Shown here in pieces: positions 8,660-16,721 of a stretch of DNA of 43,948 nt (positions within the stretch are counted from its first letter, which is position 1; every line of letters begins with the position of its first letter). The notes beneath the pieces are model-generated. The model saw only the letters and a program-made list of their open reading frames with translations, was not told the DNA's origin and ran no database searches. The translations under genes were made by a program, and so were the position numbers. This DNA comes from Clostridiales bacterium (GTDB taxonomy: Bacteria; Bacillota_A; Clostridia; Saccharofermentanales; Saccharofermentanaceae), in the NCBI GenBank assembly GCA_017649745.1, contig JAGCGE010000035.1, positions 1 through 43,948 on the forward strand. The letters run 5' to 3'.

Positions 8660-8668
8660 AGTATATCA
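8660..8668 (-). promoter_or_regulatory. extended -10 promoter, possible leaderless start
   Basis: TGATATACT on the minus strand (8668-8660) is an extended -10 element. It ends 6 nt before the ATG at 8653, which would put transcription start at or next to the start codon. The -35 region (GGACTG) is poor. Confidence 0.45.
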
Positions 8669-8688
8669 CAAAGGGGGATTATCAGTCC

Positions 8689-9330
8689 TTAGAAGAAGAA
8701 GAATGACATGCTCATGAAGGCGCGCTCACAAAGTCTGGCAAGACTCGTGACATCCTTATAGAGCCATTTCCTCGAATAATGACCATAGTAGGTCTCGTCA
8801 GTGTCGATCTCTTTAACAAGTTCGCGCATATCGCCTTCAAACCAGAGATACTCGGTAAGTTCTTTACCAATGTCCTCAGGAACATACTCGTAACTCTCCT
8901 TAAGAGTTAGATATCCGAGTTTACGAAGGATAAAAGCAACAAACTCGCTGCATGTAAACGCCTTATAAGTCTTAACACCCTTCAAGATAGGATAAGACAA
9001 CATCGAAAAGAGATTATACTTATACTCTTTGTTATTCATCATGTAAGCGATGACACAGCGGATCCAGTTATACTGTTCATCCGTGATCTCAAGCTCATAG
9101 ACAGCTACAGGAAGTTCACAGTTCTTCTCAAGATAACGGACTCTCGATTCATGTACGAGACCTGCTGAGAAAAATGCATGATGCTGTTTACGGGCGTAAG
9201 CGTATAATTCCTTAAATTCAGTGTCAAAGCAGATGGCTGCATGATTATACTTACAGCCTGTGATGCTTCTGATGCTCTTGGCAACAAAAGTAGTCGTCTG
9301 GGATAAAACTACATAGACCTTCTTGCTCAT
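8689..9330 (-). CDS. YiiX/C92-like permuted papain-fold hydrolase
   Basis: A 213-residue protein with the order expected of permuted NlpC/P60 (YaeF/YiiX, C92) proteins: an early His in CKYNHAAICFD (near residue 30) and a late Cys in AFTCSEFVAFILRKLGY (near residue 130). These enzymes act as amidases or thioesterases on peptides or lipids. The spacing and the CSEFV context support the assignment, but the substrate is unknown. No signal peptide is visible. AAAGGAGA precedes the ATG and the gene has its own promoter. The carboxy end has an unusual FMSMSFFFF tail. Confidence 0.7.
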   Translation of the reverse strand: MSKKVYVVLSQTTTFVAKSIRSITGCKYNHAAICFDTEFKELYAYARKQHHAFFSAGLVHESRVRYLEKNCELPVAVYELEITDEQYNWIRCVIAYMMNNKEYKYNLFSMLSYPILKGVKTYKAFTCSEFVAFILRKLGYLTLKESYEYVPEDIGKELTEYLWFEGDMRELVKEIDTDETYYGHYSRKWLYKDVTSLARLCERAFMSMSFFFF

Positions 9331-9359
9331 CTACGTCTCCTTTGACCTTAACTATTGAA

Positions 9360-9387
9360 AGTATAACAATTTGAAGGGCATCTGCAA
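9360..9387 (-). promoter_or_regulatory. promoter of the C92-like gene
   Basis: TTGCAG (9387-9382), 16 bp, TATACT (9365-9360) with an upstream TG (extended -10). It lies 30 bp before the ATG at 9330. Confidence 0.6.
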
Positions 9388-9427
9388 CCCTTTACATAAT
9401 AAAAGTCATCAAAAAGTCACAAATAAT

Positions 9428-9453
9428 AATGCCGCAGCTTTCGCCGCGGCATT
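9428..9453 (-). terminator. intrinsic terminator of the M1 peptidase gene
   Basis: AATGCCGC (9428-9435) pairs with GCGGCATT (9446-9453); on the minus strand it is followed by a T-rich ATTATTATTTG tract, starting only 6 bp past the stop codon at 9460. Confidence 0.75.
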
Positions 9454-9459
9454 GATCAT

Positions 9460-11205
9460 TTACTTTGCTCTTGCAAGTCCCATTATAAGAAGTTCGTTTA
9501 CTTCTTCGTTATCGGTACCTGCGTATTCATAGATGACTTCGAGAAGATCATCCGTTGACGCATTAGTGAAAGCATTACGATGTACATACTCACGAAGGAT
9601 CGCGTGGAACTCTTCTCTTCCGATAGTCTCTTCAAGCTGATACAAGTATGCTTTGCCGATAGAGTATGCAGCAGTTACATAAACACCCTCACTCGGGAAC
9701 TCAGAGTACTTTCGATCGAGAGGGAAATAATCCTCAAGGTATTCTTCCATCTCAACAAGGTCGTATGAATCTTTAGAGTTGCCTTCAAGCGTCATCTCAC
9801 CGAATTCGCTTGCGATATACTCACAGTAAACGAGCTCAGTATAGGAAGTAACAGATTCATCAAGCCAAGGCTCAGCACCTGAACTGCTTCCGACGATACC
9901 CATAAACCACTGGTGGCCGATCTCATGAGCAACACAGTTTTCGAGGATGTCATAATCTTCGACATACTTGTAGCTTGGCTTACAGTAAGCATCATTGATA
10001 ATGATAAGGTTAGGATACTCCATACCGCCTGCATCAATAGGTGCGAGAACGATATCGAGTTCCTCATAAGGATATATTCCGAAAGCATCACCGAATGCAT
10101 AAAGGGAATTCTCTGCTGTCTCAAAAGACTTCTCAACAGCACCCTCCATATCGCTGTCGCTCTGCTTGGAATTTACACCGTTATATACAACGTTGATAGT
10201 GACACCTTCATATTCTTTTGTCTCAAGAGTAAACTCGTTAGAAGCGCAGAATACAAAGTCTCTTACACAATCAGCTTCGAATTTCTTAGTAACGAATCCG
10301 TCCTTTGAATCGGAATCAACTTCGATACCGGATGATACGAAGATATAATCCTCAGGAGCCTTGATGGTTACTTCATAGTCAGAAATCTCTGAATAGAAGC
10401 ACTCACCTGCAGTGTAGAACGGTTCATGTGACCACTCACCGTCTGCATATTCAGCGAGGATAGGATAGAAGTTTGTAACGTTATAGATATTGTTATATAC
10501 ACCGTAACGATCACTTACTTCAGGGATCTTAGATTCGAAATCATAATCAAGAGTCATGACTTCGCCAGGCTTAAGAGGACTCTTAAGATCGATCCAGATC
10601 GTAGCATAATCCTTGCTGTCTCTCTCATATGAGTATTCATTCTTACCGTCAGTGATGTTCTCGATCACGGTATCAGCACCCTTAAGGTCGAATCCCTGAC
10701 CATGTCCGTCTCCGAAAAGACTGGAATAATCACGCATGCATAGTTCATTCCAATCATCTTCTGTGTCGTTATAGAACGTAAAGTTAATGTGACCCTTTAC
10801 GATATTGTCATCAGGTACAAGTTCGAGATCCATTACATAATGATATCTCTCGTCTTCAGGCTTAAGCTCGATCGGACATCCGTTTACCGGAGCCATGAAA
10901 CCGTTTTCACCATATACCTCTGTCTCACCTGCTGAAGGCTTCTTACCAGGCTTAACTGTCTGTCTTGTCTCTTCAGTAGTTTCCTCAGTAGTAGTTGTTG
11001 TAGTCTCTTCTGTCTCCTCTGTTTCCTCGGTTTCTTCTGTTTCTTCAGTCTCCTCAGTCTCTTCGGTTTCCTCTGTCTCTTCCCTATCCCTGTCTCTGTC
11101 ACGCTTCTTGCTCTTTCTTCTACCTGAATTGTTATCACAGGCAACTAAAGAAAGACCCATCGTCATGATCAGTGCCAAAGCAATCAATCTGGCTGATTTT
11201 TTCAT
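9460..11205 (-). CDS. lipid-anchored M1 family zinc metallopeptidase
   Basis: I choose the ATG at 11205 (MKKSARLI), which is preceded by AAGGAGAAG; a longer frame from 11256 would place this site inside the gene. The protein has 581 residues: lipoprotein signal with SLVAC lipobox, a short basic Arg/Lys/Asp stretch, a Glu-Glu-Thr microsatellite linker, a beta-rich N-terminal domain, then the M1 catalytic domain. Its exopeptidase-like motif is GGMEYPN and the zinc site is HEIGHQWFMG near residue 427, with the third ligand in WLDES. M1 enzymes are aminopeptidases; this one would act outside the cell on peptides. It is monocistronic with a terminator directly after it. Confidence 0.93.
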   Translation of the reverse strand: MKKSARLIALALIMTMGLSLVACDNNSGRRKSKKRDRDRDREETEETEETEETEETEETEETEETEETTTTTTEETTEETRQTVKPGKKPSAGETEVYGENGFMAPVNGCPIELKPEDERYHYVMDLELVPDDNIVKGHINFTFYNDTEDDWNELCMRDYSSLFGDGHGQGFDLKGADTVIENITDGKNEYSYERDSKDYATIWIDLKSPLKPGEVMTLDYDFESKIPEVSDRYGVYNNIYNVTNFYPILAEYADGEWSHEPFYTAGECFYSEISDYEVTIKAPEDYIFVSSGIEVDSDSKDGFVTKKFEADCVRDFVFCASNEFTLETKEYEGVTINVVYNGVNSKQSDSDMEGAVEKSFETAENSLYAFGDAFGIYPYEELDIVLAPIDAGGMEYPNLIIINDAYCKPSYKYVEDYDILENCVAHEIGHQWFMGIVGSSSGAEPWLDESVTSYTELVYCEYIASEFGEMTLEGNSKDSYDLVEMEEYLEDYFPLDRKYSEFPSEGVYVTAAYSIGKAYLYQLEETIGREEFHAILREYVHRNAFTNASTDDLLEVIYEYAGTDNEEVNELLIMGLARAK

Positions 11206-11244
11206 TTTGTTCTTCTCCTTTTCCATTAATCTTACATGCGCGAT

Positions 11245-11292
11245 ATTATACCACAAATAAATACGGTATCACCAAAAACGATGATACCGTAT
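11245..11292 (-). promoter_or_regulatory. M1 peptidase promoter with 11-bp inverted repeat
   Basis: TATAAT is at 11250-11245 on the minus strand. Upstream, atacggtatca (11261-11271) and tgataccgtat (11282-11292) form a perfect 11-bp inverted repeat with a 10-nt spacer across the -35 zone. The -35 hexamer itself is poor, which fits an activator or repressor site. It could also be a hairpin. Confidence 0.5.
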
Positions 11293-11633
11293 GTTATGTG
11301 TTGATCAGGGCAGTATTCAATCGTTTTTCTCATTTCATATACCACCCTATGAAACGATATTATTTCACGTAATGCAAAAAATACACCCTACGAAATCTAG
11401 AATAAATACTGACAATTACTATATATTCAAGACAAAAATCAACCGCTTTTTATCACTTTTATTGATTCGTTTTTATCATGTGAGATTCATTGTCAAGCAA
11501 TCTAACTAAATTGTCGTAGTAATATCAGACTTTTGTCATCTACATAATATTAGTCCAATTAGCACGGTTGAATAAAAAAAGATTATCGTATATACCTTTA
11601 ATGAATCAGCAAATTGCAGAGGAGCAAATTATA
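11293..11633. other. A/T-rich intergenic region without a visible gene
   Basis: The 341 bp between the M1 peptidase control region and the rightward lipoprotein gene hold no plausible frame with a ribosome-binding site. Small inverted repeats are present, for example TTTCATA (11333-11339) with TATGAAA (11348-11354). Two related stretches read ACCACCCTATGAAAC (from 11341) and ACACCCTACGAAATC (about 40 bp later). The promoter of the 11634 gene must lie here, but I cannot place it with confidence. Confidence 0.5.
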
Positions 11634-12428
11634 ATGAAGAGAAAAGTATTTAACACGATCATTCTTTCGTTAACGATTGCATTGATGATGACAACTATAT
11701 ACGGTTGCAGCAATAAAGAAGATACTGAAACGACAAAAGATTCAGAGACAACAACTATAAGCACTACTGAAACAACAGAGGCAGCTGAAACAAATGAGGT
11801 TGCCGACACAACTGAGGAAGTCGCAACTACTGAAGCAGTTGACACAACCGAATCCGAAACTGAAGCAGATATGATGTCTAAAGTCGAAAACGATGTCCAG
11901 ACCGGAAGCACAGGCAGAAGTGACGGTGAGCGTTTTGAATCAACCATCATGCTCGAAGGCATGGAAGAGACCGTCAATTACGAGCACGTCATCGATAAGC
12001 ATATCGGTATCGAGCTCGACTATGAATATGAGTCATTGAGCCGCAGCTCCGCAACAAATCTTTTGATCTTAACTTCAATTTATGATGATCAGAACTATCC
12101 GCAGAATTATCTTGAGATCACATACTGTTCGACAGATGCAGCTTCGTTTACCGAAACTCTAAAAGAATCGCTCTCCAATTATTACGATGTAACTGAAAAC
12201 AAAGGTATGCTTGAGAAGATGGGTTCTTGCACAATATTAGATACTTCTAATCCTAAGGACACAGACGGTCTTGTAAGGGTCTATATTATCCCTATCAACA
12301 GCGGATGCATCGTTGCTACTTCCCACTTCACTATTGAAGCAGCTGAAGGTTTTGGCGCTCGATTCGCAAACATCGTAAATACTATTTCGACAACCGACAG
12401 AAATCCTGAAGAAGTTATCGGAGATTAA
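11634..12428 (+). CDS. Thr/Glu-linker lipoprotein of unknown function
   Basis: The ATG at 11634 (MKRKVFNTIILS) follows AGAGGAG and gives 264 residues. An earlier in-frame ATG at 11568 would put a hydrophilic extension before the signal peptide. The lipobox is IYGCS; the linker (about 27-75) alternates Thr, Glu and Ala. The mature domain, with LDYEYESLSRSS and RVYIIPINSGCIVATSHF, is an alpha/beta fold resembling small PsbP-like or DUF1795-like lipoprotein domains, but I cannot assign it. The gene is alone and ends at a bidirectional terminator. Confidence 0.8.
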   Translation: MKRKVFNTIILSLTIALMMTTIYGCSNKEDTETTKDSETTTISTTETTEAAETNEVADTTEEVATTEAVDTTESETEADMMSKVENDVQTGSTGRSDGERFESTIMLEGMEETVNYEHVIDKHIGIELDYEYESLSRSSATNLLILTSIYDDQNYPQNYLEITYCSTDAASFTETLKESLSNYYDVTENKGMLEKMGSCTILDTSNPKDTDGLVRVYIIPINSGCIVATSHFTIEAAEGFGARFANIVNTISTTDRNPEEVIGD

Positions 12429-12446
12429 TCAGGTATCTAAACATAG

Positions 12447-12478
12447 AAAAATGGACGTCCTTGCGGGCGTCCATTTTT
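12447..12478. terminator. bidirectional intrinsic terminator
   Basis: Arms aaaaatggacgtcc (12447-12460) and gggcgtccattttt (12465-12478) pair over 14 positions with one G:U and a TTGC loop. The A- and T-tracts make it work in both directions, for the rightward lipoprotein gene and the leftward 12483 gene. Confidence 0.9.
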
Positions 12479-12482
12479 GTTA

Positions 12483-13073
12483 TCAAAGCTGTTCTGCGAT
12501 CACTTCTGTATCTATGTACTTCATATAGACCTGTGAGATCTTGAGGGACATATACTTATAACCTGTCTTATATCCTTCTTCGTATCCGTGTTCGATGATC
12601 TTCTCATCATCCGTGTTGCCGTACTTTTCGAAGCATATACTCTCTTGATATAGTTCCCTAAGCTTCTCCCAAAACTCCGGTTGATCTCTTAATCGTTCTT
12701 CCATCCTGTCGAAGAGAAACTTTATGCTGCCCAGTTCTGAAAGGAAAAAATCATCATAGAAACCTTCATATGGTACTTCTGATGTGATCGCATTGAGGTT
12801 TATGATCTTACCTTCGCCCAAGTCCTTGAGCAACATCTTGTTGTGAGTCTGGATCACCGACTGACACCCTCTGTCGAATCCTTCGATGTAACTTTCATCG
12901 TAGATAATAACCTCCTCATCTGTGCAGTCACATCGATCATTGTTATCGAACTTAAGGTGTGATTCGCGTACTTCCGCGTACGCCTCGTTTTCCTTCATCG
13001 CTTTGCTCACCTGATTCCATGAGTATCTGTACTCATTATCGATGTCAAAGTACGCCTTCTTACATTTGTCCAT
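12483..13073 (-). CDS. uncharacterised acidic protein
   Basis: A 196-residue soluble protein I do not recognise. It is rich in Glu, Asp, Tyr and Lys and predicted mostly helical, with KFLFDRMEERLRDQPEFWEKL as an amphipathic segment. A Cys-Asp-Cys sits near residue 48 and a repeated EGFDRG / EEGYKTGYK pattern occurs near residues 65 and 165. No signal peptide or membrane segment is visible. GGGAGG precedes the ATG at 13073. It lies alone between the shared terminator and the ribosomal protein operon. Confidence 0.75.
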   Translation of the reverse strand: MDKCKKAYFDIDNEYRYSWNQVSKAMKENEAYAEVRESHLKFDNNDRCDCTDEEVIIYDESYIEGFDRGCQSVIQTHNKMLLKDLGEGKIINLNAITSEVPYEGFYDDFFLSELGSIKFLFDRMEERLRDQPEFWEKLRELYQESICFEKYGNTDDEKIIEHGYEEGYKTGYKYMSLKISQVYMKYIDTEVIAEQL

Positions 13074-13180
13074 ATCATCGCCTCCCTTACTAAGCTGATA
13101 AAGAATATGTATTCTGAGCGGTTTCGTGGAAAAGAGTATATAGAAGTGATGCAGCTTTTTTGTCTGCTGTCAGCACACAA

Positions 13181-13212
13181 AAAGAAAACCCCGGAAGCCG
13201 AAGCTTCCAGGG
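13181..13212 (-). terminator. rplM-rpsI terminator with UUCG tetraloop
   Basis: On the minus strand a 10-position stem with one mismatch (13212-13203 with 13198-13189) is closed by a C(UUCG)G tetraloop. A TTTTCTTTTT tract follows. It starts 27 bp past the rpsI stop. Confidence 0.88.
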
Positions 13213-13239
13213 TAAGCAAGTTCTTTGTTGAACCTTCGA

Positions 13240-13647
13240 TTATCTCTTTGAGAACTGTGATGCCTTACGAGCCTTCTTGAGACCTGGCTTCTTTCTTTCC
13301 TTCATACGTGCATCACGTGTGAGGAAACCAGCTGTCTTAAGTGTAGCCTTGTAAGCTTCTTCATCTGCCTGAACAAGAGCTCTAGCGATACCGTGGCGGA
13401 TAGCACCAGCCTGACCGGAAATACCGCCGCCGATTGCCTTAGCGATGATATCAAACTTGCCTTCTGTGCTTGTAGCAACGAGAGGCTGACGAACGATGAG
13501 CTTCAATGTATCAAGACCGAAGTAAGCATCGATGTCCTTGTCGTTGATTGTGATCTTACCAGTACCTGGAACAAGACGAACACAAGCAACTGCATTCTTA
13601 CGACGACCTGTACCGTAGAAATAAACTTTAGTAGCTTTCTTAGCCAT
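13240..13647 (-). CDS. rpsI: 30S ribosomal protein S9
   Basis: A 135-residue protein matching S9 throughout: [19 protein letters not shown] at the start, the central [10 protein letters not shown], and the basic tail ending QFSKR, whose last residues reach the P-site tRNA in the 30S subunit. The family's usual length is about 130 residues. GGGAGGTC precedes the ATG. It follows rplM by 19 bp, the conserved bacterial order, and shares its promoter. Confidence 0.98.
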   Translation of the reverse strand: MAKKATKVYFYGTGRRKNAVACVRLVPGTGKITINDKDIDAYFGLDTLKLIVRQPLVATSTEGKFDIIAKAIGGGISGQAGAIRHGIARALVQADEEAYKATLKTAGFLTRDARMKERKKPGLKKARKASQFSKR

Positions 13648-13666
13648 AAATCACTTGACCTCCCTA

Positions 13667-14101
13667 TTACTCTTCAAATGTGTAAGCCTCAGGCTTCTGT
13701 GCAGCATGATCATGCTCAGCACCTGCATATACCTTAAGCTTCTTGAACATCTGACGGCCGAGTGAATTCTTAGGAAGCATACCCTTAACAGCTACTTCCA
13801 AAGCCTTCTCCGGATTCTTTGCCATGAGGTTTCTGTAAGTTGTCTCCTTGAGACCACCAGCATAACCTGTGTGATAACGATACATCTTCTGATCGAGCTT
13901 GTTACCTGTAAGCTTCATCTCAGATGCATTAATAACGATTACATAATCACCTGTATCTACAAATGGTGTGTATGTAGGCTTGTGCTTACCGCGGAGAAGC
14001 TTAGCAACCTCAGTAGCAAGGCGACCAAGAGTCTTTCCGGAAGCGTCGATCACGAGCCATTTTCTCTCAACTGTAGCCGGTGTAGCAACATATGTCTTCA
14101 T
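13667..14101 (-). CDS. rplM: 50S ribosomal protein L13
   Basis: A 144-residue protein matching L13: [19 protein letters not shown], then [24 protein letters not shown], and [21 protein letters not shown]. It binds 23S rRNA early in assembly of the 50S subunit. The ATG at 14101 follows AAGGAG. It is the first gene of the rplM-rpsI operon, with a strong sigma-A-type promoter 49 bp upstream. Confidence 0.98.
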   Translation of the reverse strand: MKTYVATPATVERKWLVIDASGKTLGRLATEVAKLLRGKHKPTYTPFVDTGDYVIVINASEMKLTGNKLDQKMYRYHTGYAGGLKETTYRNLMAKNPEKALEVAVKGMLPKNSLGRQMFKKLKVYAGAEHDHAAQKPEAYTFEE

Positions 14102-14149
14102 ATTGGACTAACTCCTTAATATTTTTAACTGTCAATTAGACGCTTGATT

Positions 14150-14178
14150 ATAATAATCGCGTCGTTCAACATTGTCAA
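14150..14178 (-). promoter_or_regulatory. rplM-rpsI promoter
   Basis: TTGACA (14178-14173), 17 bp, TATTAT (14155-14150); a TATAAT shifted by 3 bp lies at 14152-14147. Directly upstream are A/T tracts (GATTTTT/AAAAATC inverted repeat at about 14180-14198) and a purine-rich stretch on this strand with GAGGAAAA three times, resembling an UP element. Confidence 0.8.
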
Positions 14179-14301
14179 GGATTTTTCTGGAAAAATCTAA
14201 AAAATCTTCCGTTTTCCTCGTTTTTCCTCTGTTTTCCTCGCCTATCCTATCACCTTTTGGTCAATTTGCCAAACTCTTTCCCTTATATTAATCTACTTTA
14301 T

Positions 14302-15156
14302 ATGAAATGTTTTCTGTGTCCACGGCAATGCGGAATAGACCGCTCGACAAAGCCAGGCTTTTGCAAGGTCGGGGCTGATCCTGTCGTGAACCTCTATAAG
14401 CTCCACTACGGCGAAGAACCTCTGATAAGCGGAAGCCGAGGAAGCGGTACCGTCTTCTTCTCAGGTTGCAACCTGGGCTGCTGTTTTTGCCAGAACCACG
14501 AGATATCATTCACCTGCAGGGGCGATATCAGATCCCCTGAAGAACTTTCAAAGATATATACCGACTTAGAGGGCATGGGGGCGCATAACATAAACCTTGT
14601 TACACCAATGCACTTCGCACCGAAGATCGCTGAGAGCCTTAAGATGTCAGATCTAAGTATCCCCGTAGCAGTTAACACAGGCGGCTACGATTCAGTCGAG
14701 AGTCTTAAGATGCTAAGCGGTCTTGTTGATATCTACATGCCCGACTTTAAGTTCTGGTCTTCTTCATTATCCTCATCGCTTGCCCATGCTCCTGATTACC
14801 GCGAGGTTGCTATTGAAGCGATCGATGAGATGTATTCACAGGTCGGACCGGCAGTTACGGGAGATGACGGGCTTCTTAAGCGAGGTCTTATAGTCCGCCA
14901 CCTGGCTCTTCCGGGACAGCTTTTCGACAGCAAGCATATACTGGAATATCTGTGCAACAGATACGGTAATAATATCTATATAAGCTTAATGAGCCAATAT
15001 ACACCAATGCCCGGAGTTCCCAAGTCCCTTAACAGGACCGTTAACCCCGAGCATTATTGGCGTCTTAACGATCTTTTGTGTGATCTTGATCAGACTAATG
15101 CCTTCGTCCAGGACATCAGCAGTACGGGGGACGAGCTGATCCCCGACTTCAAGTGA
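14302..15156 (+). CDS. radical SAM protein, PflA-like (COG1313 type)
   Basis: The ATG at 14302 (MKCFLCPRQCGIDR) gives 284 residues. A TTG at 14257 would add a tail absent from this family's usual start. The N-terminal CxxCxxxC may bind a second cluster. The radical SAM CxxxCxxC is in FFSGCNLGCCFCQNHE, near residue 55. GSRGSGTVFFSG and VNTGGYDSVESL follow the order of this family, which resembles pyruvate formate-lyase activating enzymes. The substrate is unknown. No Shine-Dalgarno sequence is seen before the start. It is transcribed away from rplM, and its stop abuts the convergent 15157 gene. Confidence 0.88.
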   Translation: MKCFLCPRQCGIDRSTKPGFCKVGADPVVNLYKLHYGEEPLISGSRGSGTVFFSGCNLGCCFCQNHEISFTCRGDIRSPEELSKIYTDLEGMGAHNINLVTPMHFAPKIAESLKMSDLSIPVAVNTGGYDSVESLKMLSGLVDIYMPDFKFWSSSLSSSLAHAPDYREVAIEAIDEMYSQVGPAVTGDDGLLKRGLIVRHLALPGQLFDSKHILEYLCNRYGNNIYISLMSQYTPMPGVPKSLNRTVNPEHYWRLNDLLCDLDQTNAFVQDISSTGDELIPDFK

Positions 15157-16521
15157 TCACTCAAATCTCTTCTCAACCGTACGGATGATAGCGGATATAT
15201 CCTTAGCTGCGGAACCGTCTGTATATGTAATGTGCAGACGACCCTTGAAGAAACTCTTCTTCAGTCCAGGTACAGGTGATGATCCGCTGATAAGCTTAAG
15301 TACAACACCCGGATCTATCGATCCGCTCTTACCGAGGAAGATCTCCTTGCCGTCACGATACAGATATACATCCACGGACTCAACGCGTCTCTTATCGCGG
15401 AAAGACAACTTCACGCTGCCGTCGATAAGACTGTACTGGATGAAACGCTTCCACAGGATGAAGAACAGGATAAAGATCACCGGAATAAAGATCAAAAGTA
15501 TGATCCACCAGTAAGATCCCGACTTCTCGGTAACAGTCTCGACCGGAGCGCTCTCCGTAGGAGCAACAGGTTCAGTCGGCTGAACGCCCTCTTCCCACTG
15601 AGCAATAAACACAACGGAATTGTCTACGGTATATGTATCGCCAGGTGCATAATCCTTGCCACCCATACTCCAACCTGAAAGATAATAGTTATTACGTGCG
15701 GCATCAGGTATGGTTATGACTTCGCCGTCAGCATACATGCCGCTCGGGTCATTTCCTTCTATCTTACCGCTACCAGGATCGAACAGCACCTGTCTGTTCC
15801 TCTCGAGATCCTTCCACTGAGCAGTAAGCGTCACGATACCCGAGACCGTATATTCATCTCCCGGCTGATATAGATCGACTCCGTCTGACCATCCCTCGAA
15901 AATATACTCTCCGAACGATGCATCAGGAAGTGTTACCACGGAACCTGATGTATAGTCTCCGCTTACATCAGTACCGACGATAGAACCGCCGTTAGGATCG
16001 AGGAACAACCTGGCATTACCGACAGGCTGGCTGGCACCCGTATCTCCCGAGACATATACGAGAGCAACAGGAACGGAGATATTGATCGCGGAAGGATCCG
16101 TAACCGTATAACTCCAGGTACCTACGATAGACGGATTATTGACCGACTCACCGATCTGCTCCATATCGTAATATGCAAAACCTACTGAATCACCGCTGTC
16201 GAACTCCTGCTTGGTAATAGAAGTCCCGCTTCTGTAGGAAGAACCGTCATTGTTATATTCAAGGCCGAGCGTCGATAAACGGAACTCCATACCATAAGCA
16301 TCATATGAGTTATCCGTGACATCGGTCCTTTTTAATTCGATCTCAATATTTATCTTGTCACCTGAACTTAGTTCACGAGGGTTATATACATCCCTTCCGT
16401 TCTGATCTGATAACTTAAGAGTGTAAGTGAAGGTCGACGTTCCGCCCAAAGCAGTTACCGGCAAGCCCGCGAACAGGAACAGAACCAAAAGTATCGCACA
16501 TAGCGTTCTTAATATCTTCAT
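15157..16521 (-). CDS. membrane-anchored protein with two InlB B-repeats
   Basis: The ATG at 16521 (MKILRTLCAILLVLFLF) follows GGGAGGGG and gives 454 residues; a start at 16536 would place this site inside the gene. A signal peptide is followed by a cohesin-like or beta-sandwich region (about 25-165). Two InlB/Listeria-Bacteroides B-repeats (LFLDPNGGSI... and VLFDPGSGKI..., each ending in a Trp segment) occupy about 170-315. Then come a Pro/Glu linker, one membrane helix (WWIILLIFIPVIFILFFILW, near 345) and a cytosolic domain of about 90 residues. The order suggests a surface protein that can signal inward. It follows the dockerin protein gene, separated by a terminator. Confidence 0.82.
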   Translation of the reverse strand: MKILRTLCAILLVLFLFAGLPVTALGGTSTFTYTLKLSDQNGRDVYNPRELSSGDKINIEIELKRTDVTDNSYDAYGMEFRLSTLGLEYNNDGSSYRSGTSITKQEFDSGDSVGFAYYDMEQIGESVNNPSIVGTWSYTVTDPSAINISVPVALVYVSGDTGASQPVGNARLFLDPNGGSIVGTDVSGDYTSGSVVTLPDASFGEYIFEGWSDGVDLYQPGDEYTVSGIVTLTAQWKDLERNRQVLFDPGSGKIEGNDPSGMYADGEVITIPDAARNNYYLSGWSMGGKDYAPGDTYTVDNSVVFIAQWEEGVQPTEPVAPTESAPVETVTEKSGSYWWIILLIFIPVIFILFFILWKRFIQYSLIDGSVKLSFRDKRRVESVDVYLYRDGKEIFLGKSGSIDPGVVLKLISGSSPVPGLKKSFFKGRLHITYTDGSAAKDISAIIRTVEKRFE

Positions 16522-16560
16522 TGTTTCCCCTCCCATACTTTTACACTAGCCATTATATAT

Positions 16561-16588
16561 CAAAAGGGGCTGATTTTATATCAGCCCC
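16561..16588 (-). terminator. terminator of the dockerin protein gene
   Basis: GGGGCTGA (16566-16573) and TCAGCCCC (16581-16588) form a perfect 8-bp stem with a 7-nt loop. The minus strand continues TTTTG. It lies about 130 bp after the annotated stop but only 55 bp after the stop of the read-through tail. Confidence 0.75.
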
Positions 16589-16721
16589 TCGATTAGTTTA
16601 AACAGTATTTACTGTTCGTTCATTACTTAGTTTTACAAGAGGATCAAACCTCAGAAGGATCATTTATTATGATCGGATCGGCATACGGGTCATCATCCCC
16701 ATTAGCCACGCCGACACCTAA

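Noticed and set aside
10895..11260. Val/Ser-rich frame on the plus strand opposite the M1 peptidase linker
   Set aside because: It is only the complement of the Glu-Glu-Thr repeat; no start signal or domain.
13667..14148. L13 leader autoregulatory RNA
   Set aside because: The rplM leader is short (about 45 nt) and I could not fold a convincing match to the known L13 leader structure.
14210..14240. Short GTTTTCCTCG repeats as a mobile or CRISPR-like element
   Set aside because: Only three imperfect 8-10 bp units next to the rplM promoter; better seen as a purine/pyrimidine-rich upstream region.
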